Shown: positions 5,143 through 6,460 of the stretch, in pieces | Layout: each line of letters opens with the position of its first letter | Position numbering within the stretch: position 1 is the stretch's first letter | NCBI GenBank assembly: GCA_900550735.1 | Contig: URTD01000113.1 | Coordinates: 1 to 6,460, forward strand | Reading direction: 5' to 3' | DNA from: an uncultured Collinsella sp. | Lineage (GTDB): Bacteria; Actinomycetota; Coriobacteriia; Coriobacteriales; Coriobacteriaceae | Length of the DNA: 6,460 bases | Translations under genes and position numbers: made by a program | The notes under the pieces: generated by a model | The model's database searches: none | What the model was told of the DNA's origin: nothing | What the model saw: only the letters and a program-made list of their open reading frames with translations

Positions 5143-6324
5143 TTACCCGCGCGGCTTGATTTTATCACGTAGCGACTTGAGGTTCTCCAGCGCCGCGTTA
5201 AGCGTCTCGTCTCGCTTGGCAAAGTGGAAACGAATCAGGTGGTTGACGGGCTCGCGGAAGAAGCTCGAGCCGGGCACGGCGCCCACACCCACCTTAGACG
5301 CGAGGTCCTCGCAGAATTCGAGGTCGCTGTCATAGCCAAACTCAGAGATGTCCATCATGACGTAGTAGGCGCCCTGCGGCACGTTATGCTCAAGACCGAT
5401 GCTGTCGAGTCCCTGGCAGAACAGGTCGCGCTTGGCGGTGTAGAGGTCGAGGACCTCATCGTAATAGCTGTCGTCGAATTTGAGGGCGGTGACGACGGCT
5501 TCCTGCAGGGGAGCGGCGGCGCCCACGGTGAGGAAGTCGTGGACCTTTTTGATGCGCTCGGTGATTTCGGCAGGGGCGATAGTGTAGCCCAGACGCCAGC
5601 CGGTGATGGAGTAGGTCTTGGACAGCGAGCTGCAGCTGATGGTGCGCTCAAACATGCCGGGCAGCGTGGCCATATAGACGTGCTCGTGGGGCGCGTAGAC
5701 GATGTGCTCGTAGACCTCGTCGGTGATGCAGTAGGTGTCGTACTTTTTGCAGAGGTCGGCGATAAAGGTGAGCTCATCGCGTGTAAAGACCTTGCCGCAG
5801 GGGTTGGAAGGGTTGCACAGGACGATGGCCTTGGGGTCGTTGTCGCGGAAGGCCGCCTCAAGTGTCTCGCGGTCAAAGTCGAATGTGGGCGGGTTGAGCG
5901 GCACGTAGATGGGCTCGGCACCCGAAAGGATCGTGTCGGCGCCGTAGTTCTCGTAGAACGGCGAGAAGATGACGACCTTGTCGCCGGGGTTGGTGACCGT
6001 CATCATGGCGGCCATCATGGCCTCGGTAGAGCCGCAGGTGACTACGATATTCTCGTTGGGGTTCACCGGCATGCCCATAAAGTGCTCCTGTTTGGCGGCG
6101 AGCGCCTCGCGCATGGCCTGGGAGCCCCAGGTGATGGAGTACTGGTGATAGAGCGGCTTGGGATCGGCGGCGATGGTGCTCAGGCTGTTGAGCAGCTGCG
6201 CCGGGGGATCGAAGTCAGGGAAGCCCTGCGAGAGATTGACAGCGCCGTACTTATTGGAGATGCGTGTCATGCGGCGGATGACCGAATCGGTAAATCTTGC
6301 CGTGCGGTTGGAGAGTTCTTTCAT
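5143..6324 (-). CDS. PLP-dependent class I/II aminotransferase (fold type I)
   Basis: It moves an amino group between an amino acid and a 2-oxo acid using pyridoxal phosphate. The 393-residue, full-length protein shows LSQGFPDFD (31-39), Tyr124 in SPFYENY, Asn174 in NPSNPCG, Asp202 and Tyr205 in TDEVYEH, the Schiff-base Lys236 in SLSKTYSITGWRLGY, Arg244, and the substrate carboxylate Arg365 in LIRFHFAK. The N-terminal LSQGFPDFD and the C-terminal RFHFAKRDETL resemble the methionine/kynurenine aminotransferase group (such as E. coli YbdL) more than classical aspartate aminotransferase, but motifs alone cannot settle the substrate. ATG 6324 is preceded by GAAAGGA (6330-6336) at 5 bases, the same arrangement as the downstream kinase. 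A terminator separates the two genes, so no pathway link is implied. Confidence 0.93.
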   Translation of the reverse strand: MKELSNRTARFTDSVIRRMTRISNKYGAVNLSQGFPDFDPPAQLLNSLSTIAADPKPLYHQYSITWGSQAMREALAAKQEHFMGMPVNPNENIVVTCGSTEAMMAAMMTVTNPGDKVVIFSPFYENYGADTILSGAEPIYVPLNPPTFDFDRETLEAAFRDNDPKAIVLCNPSNPCGKVFTRDELTFIADLCKKYDTYCITDEVYEHIVYAPHEHVYMATLPGMFERTISCSSLSKTYSITGWRLGYTIAPAEITERIKKVHDFLTVGAAAPLQEAVVTALKFDDSYYDEVLDLYTAKRDLFCQGLDSIGLEHNVPQGAYYVMMDISEFGYDSDLEFCEDLASKVGVGAVPGSSFFREPVNHLIRFHFAKRDETLNAALENLKSLRDKIKPRG

Positions 6325-6363
6325 GACGGTCCTTTCGAGGATTTGCAGTGGGGCAAGTTTACT

Positions 6364-6392
6364 CCTATGAAACCGGTGGGATTTGCTCGAAA
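6364..6392 (-). promoter_or_regulatory. Weak candidate promoter of the aminotransferase
   Basis: On the minus strand TTTCGA (6392-6387), a 17-bp spacer and CATAGG (6369-6364) form the best-spaced pair upstream of the aminotransferase, with a start near 6357. Both hexamers are poor matches (3/6 each), so this is only a suggestion. The real promoter could lie further right or beyond the window. Confidence 0.28.
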
Positions 6393-6440
6393 TGGTCTCG
6401 AAAAACTCTTTTCAAAATTCTTGAAAATTGGGGCTTGCAT
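6386..6440 (+). promoter_or_regulatory. Phased A-tracts and -35-like hexamer, possible strong promoter leaving the window
   Basis: CTCGAAA occurs at 6386-6392 and 6397-6403. It is followed by near-identical tandem decamers TTCAAAATTC (6411-6420) and TTGAAAATTG (6421-6430), placing A-runs about every 10-12 bp. TTGCAT (6435-6440) could be a -35; the decamers would then fall at about -59 to -40, where UP elements sit. A 16-17 bp spacer puts the -10 at or past the window end, so it cannot be confirmed. What it would transcribe is unknown; a stable RNA operon would fit this architecture. Confidence 0.35.
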
Positions 6441-6460
6441 CGCGTGGCGTTCCTTGCAAT

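Overview
The window looks like chromosomal DNA from a high-GC gut actinobacterium of the Coriobacteriia, most like Collinsella. This is inferred from the GC-rich third codon positions, the Rho factor with a long disordered N-terminal arm, and the overall protein style. No search could be run. I see no mobile element, CRISPR array, tRNA or rRNA gene.

Layout. Positions 1-1827 (+) hold the transcription terminator Rho, whose true start lies left of the window; it ends at an intrinsic terminator (1865-1895). A promoter (1975-2003) then drives a leader of about 130 nt. Parts of this leader can pair with each other or with the ribosome binding site, and it contains a possible 11-codon upstream ORF. 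The leader precedes an unrecognised membrane-anchored protein with a long acidic, alanine-rich tail (2140-3540, +). Seven bases later comes a small VanZ-like membrane protein (3548-3997, +). Its last codons and stop lie inside a perfect 18-bp terminator stem that can also serve the converging genes from the right.

The right half is on the minus strand: a zinc-type ROK sugar kinase close to fructokinases (4111-5001) with its own promoter and a palindromic candidate operator, and upstream of it a class I/II PLP aminotransferase (5143-6324). A hairpin between these two genes probably ends the aminotransferase transcript, so they look like separate units. The last 130 bases have helically phased A-tracts next to a -35-like hexamer, as if a strong rightward promoter continues beyond the window.

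The genes do not form one pathway: transcription termination, a putative envelope pair, sugar phosphorylation and amino-acid transamination. The points most worth a second look are the disordered Rho arm, the switch-like leader at 2010-2139 with the lineage-specific gene it controls, and the phased A-tracts at the right edge.
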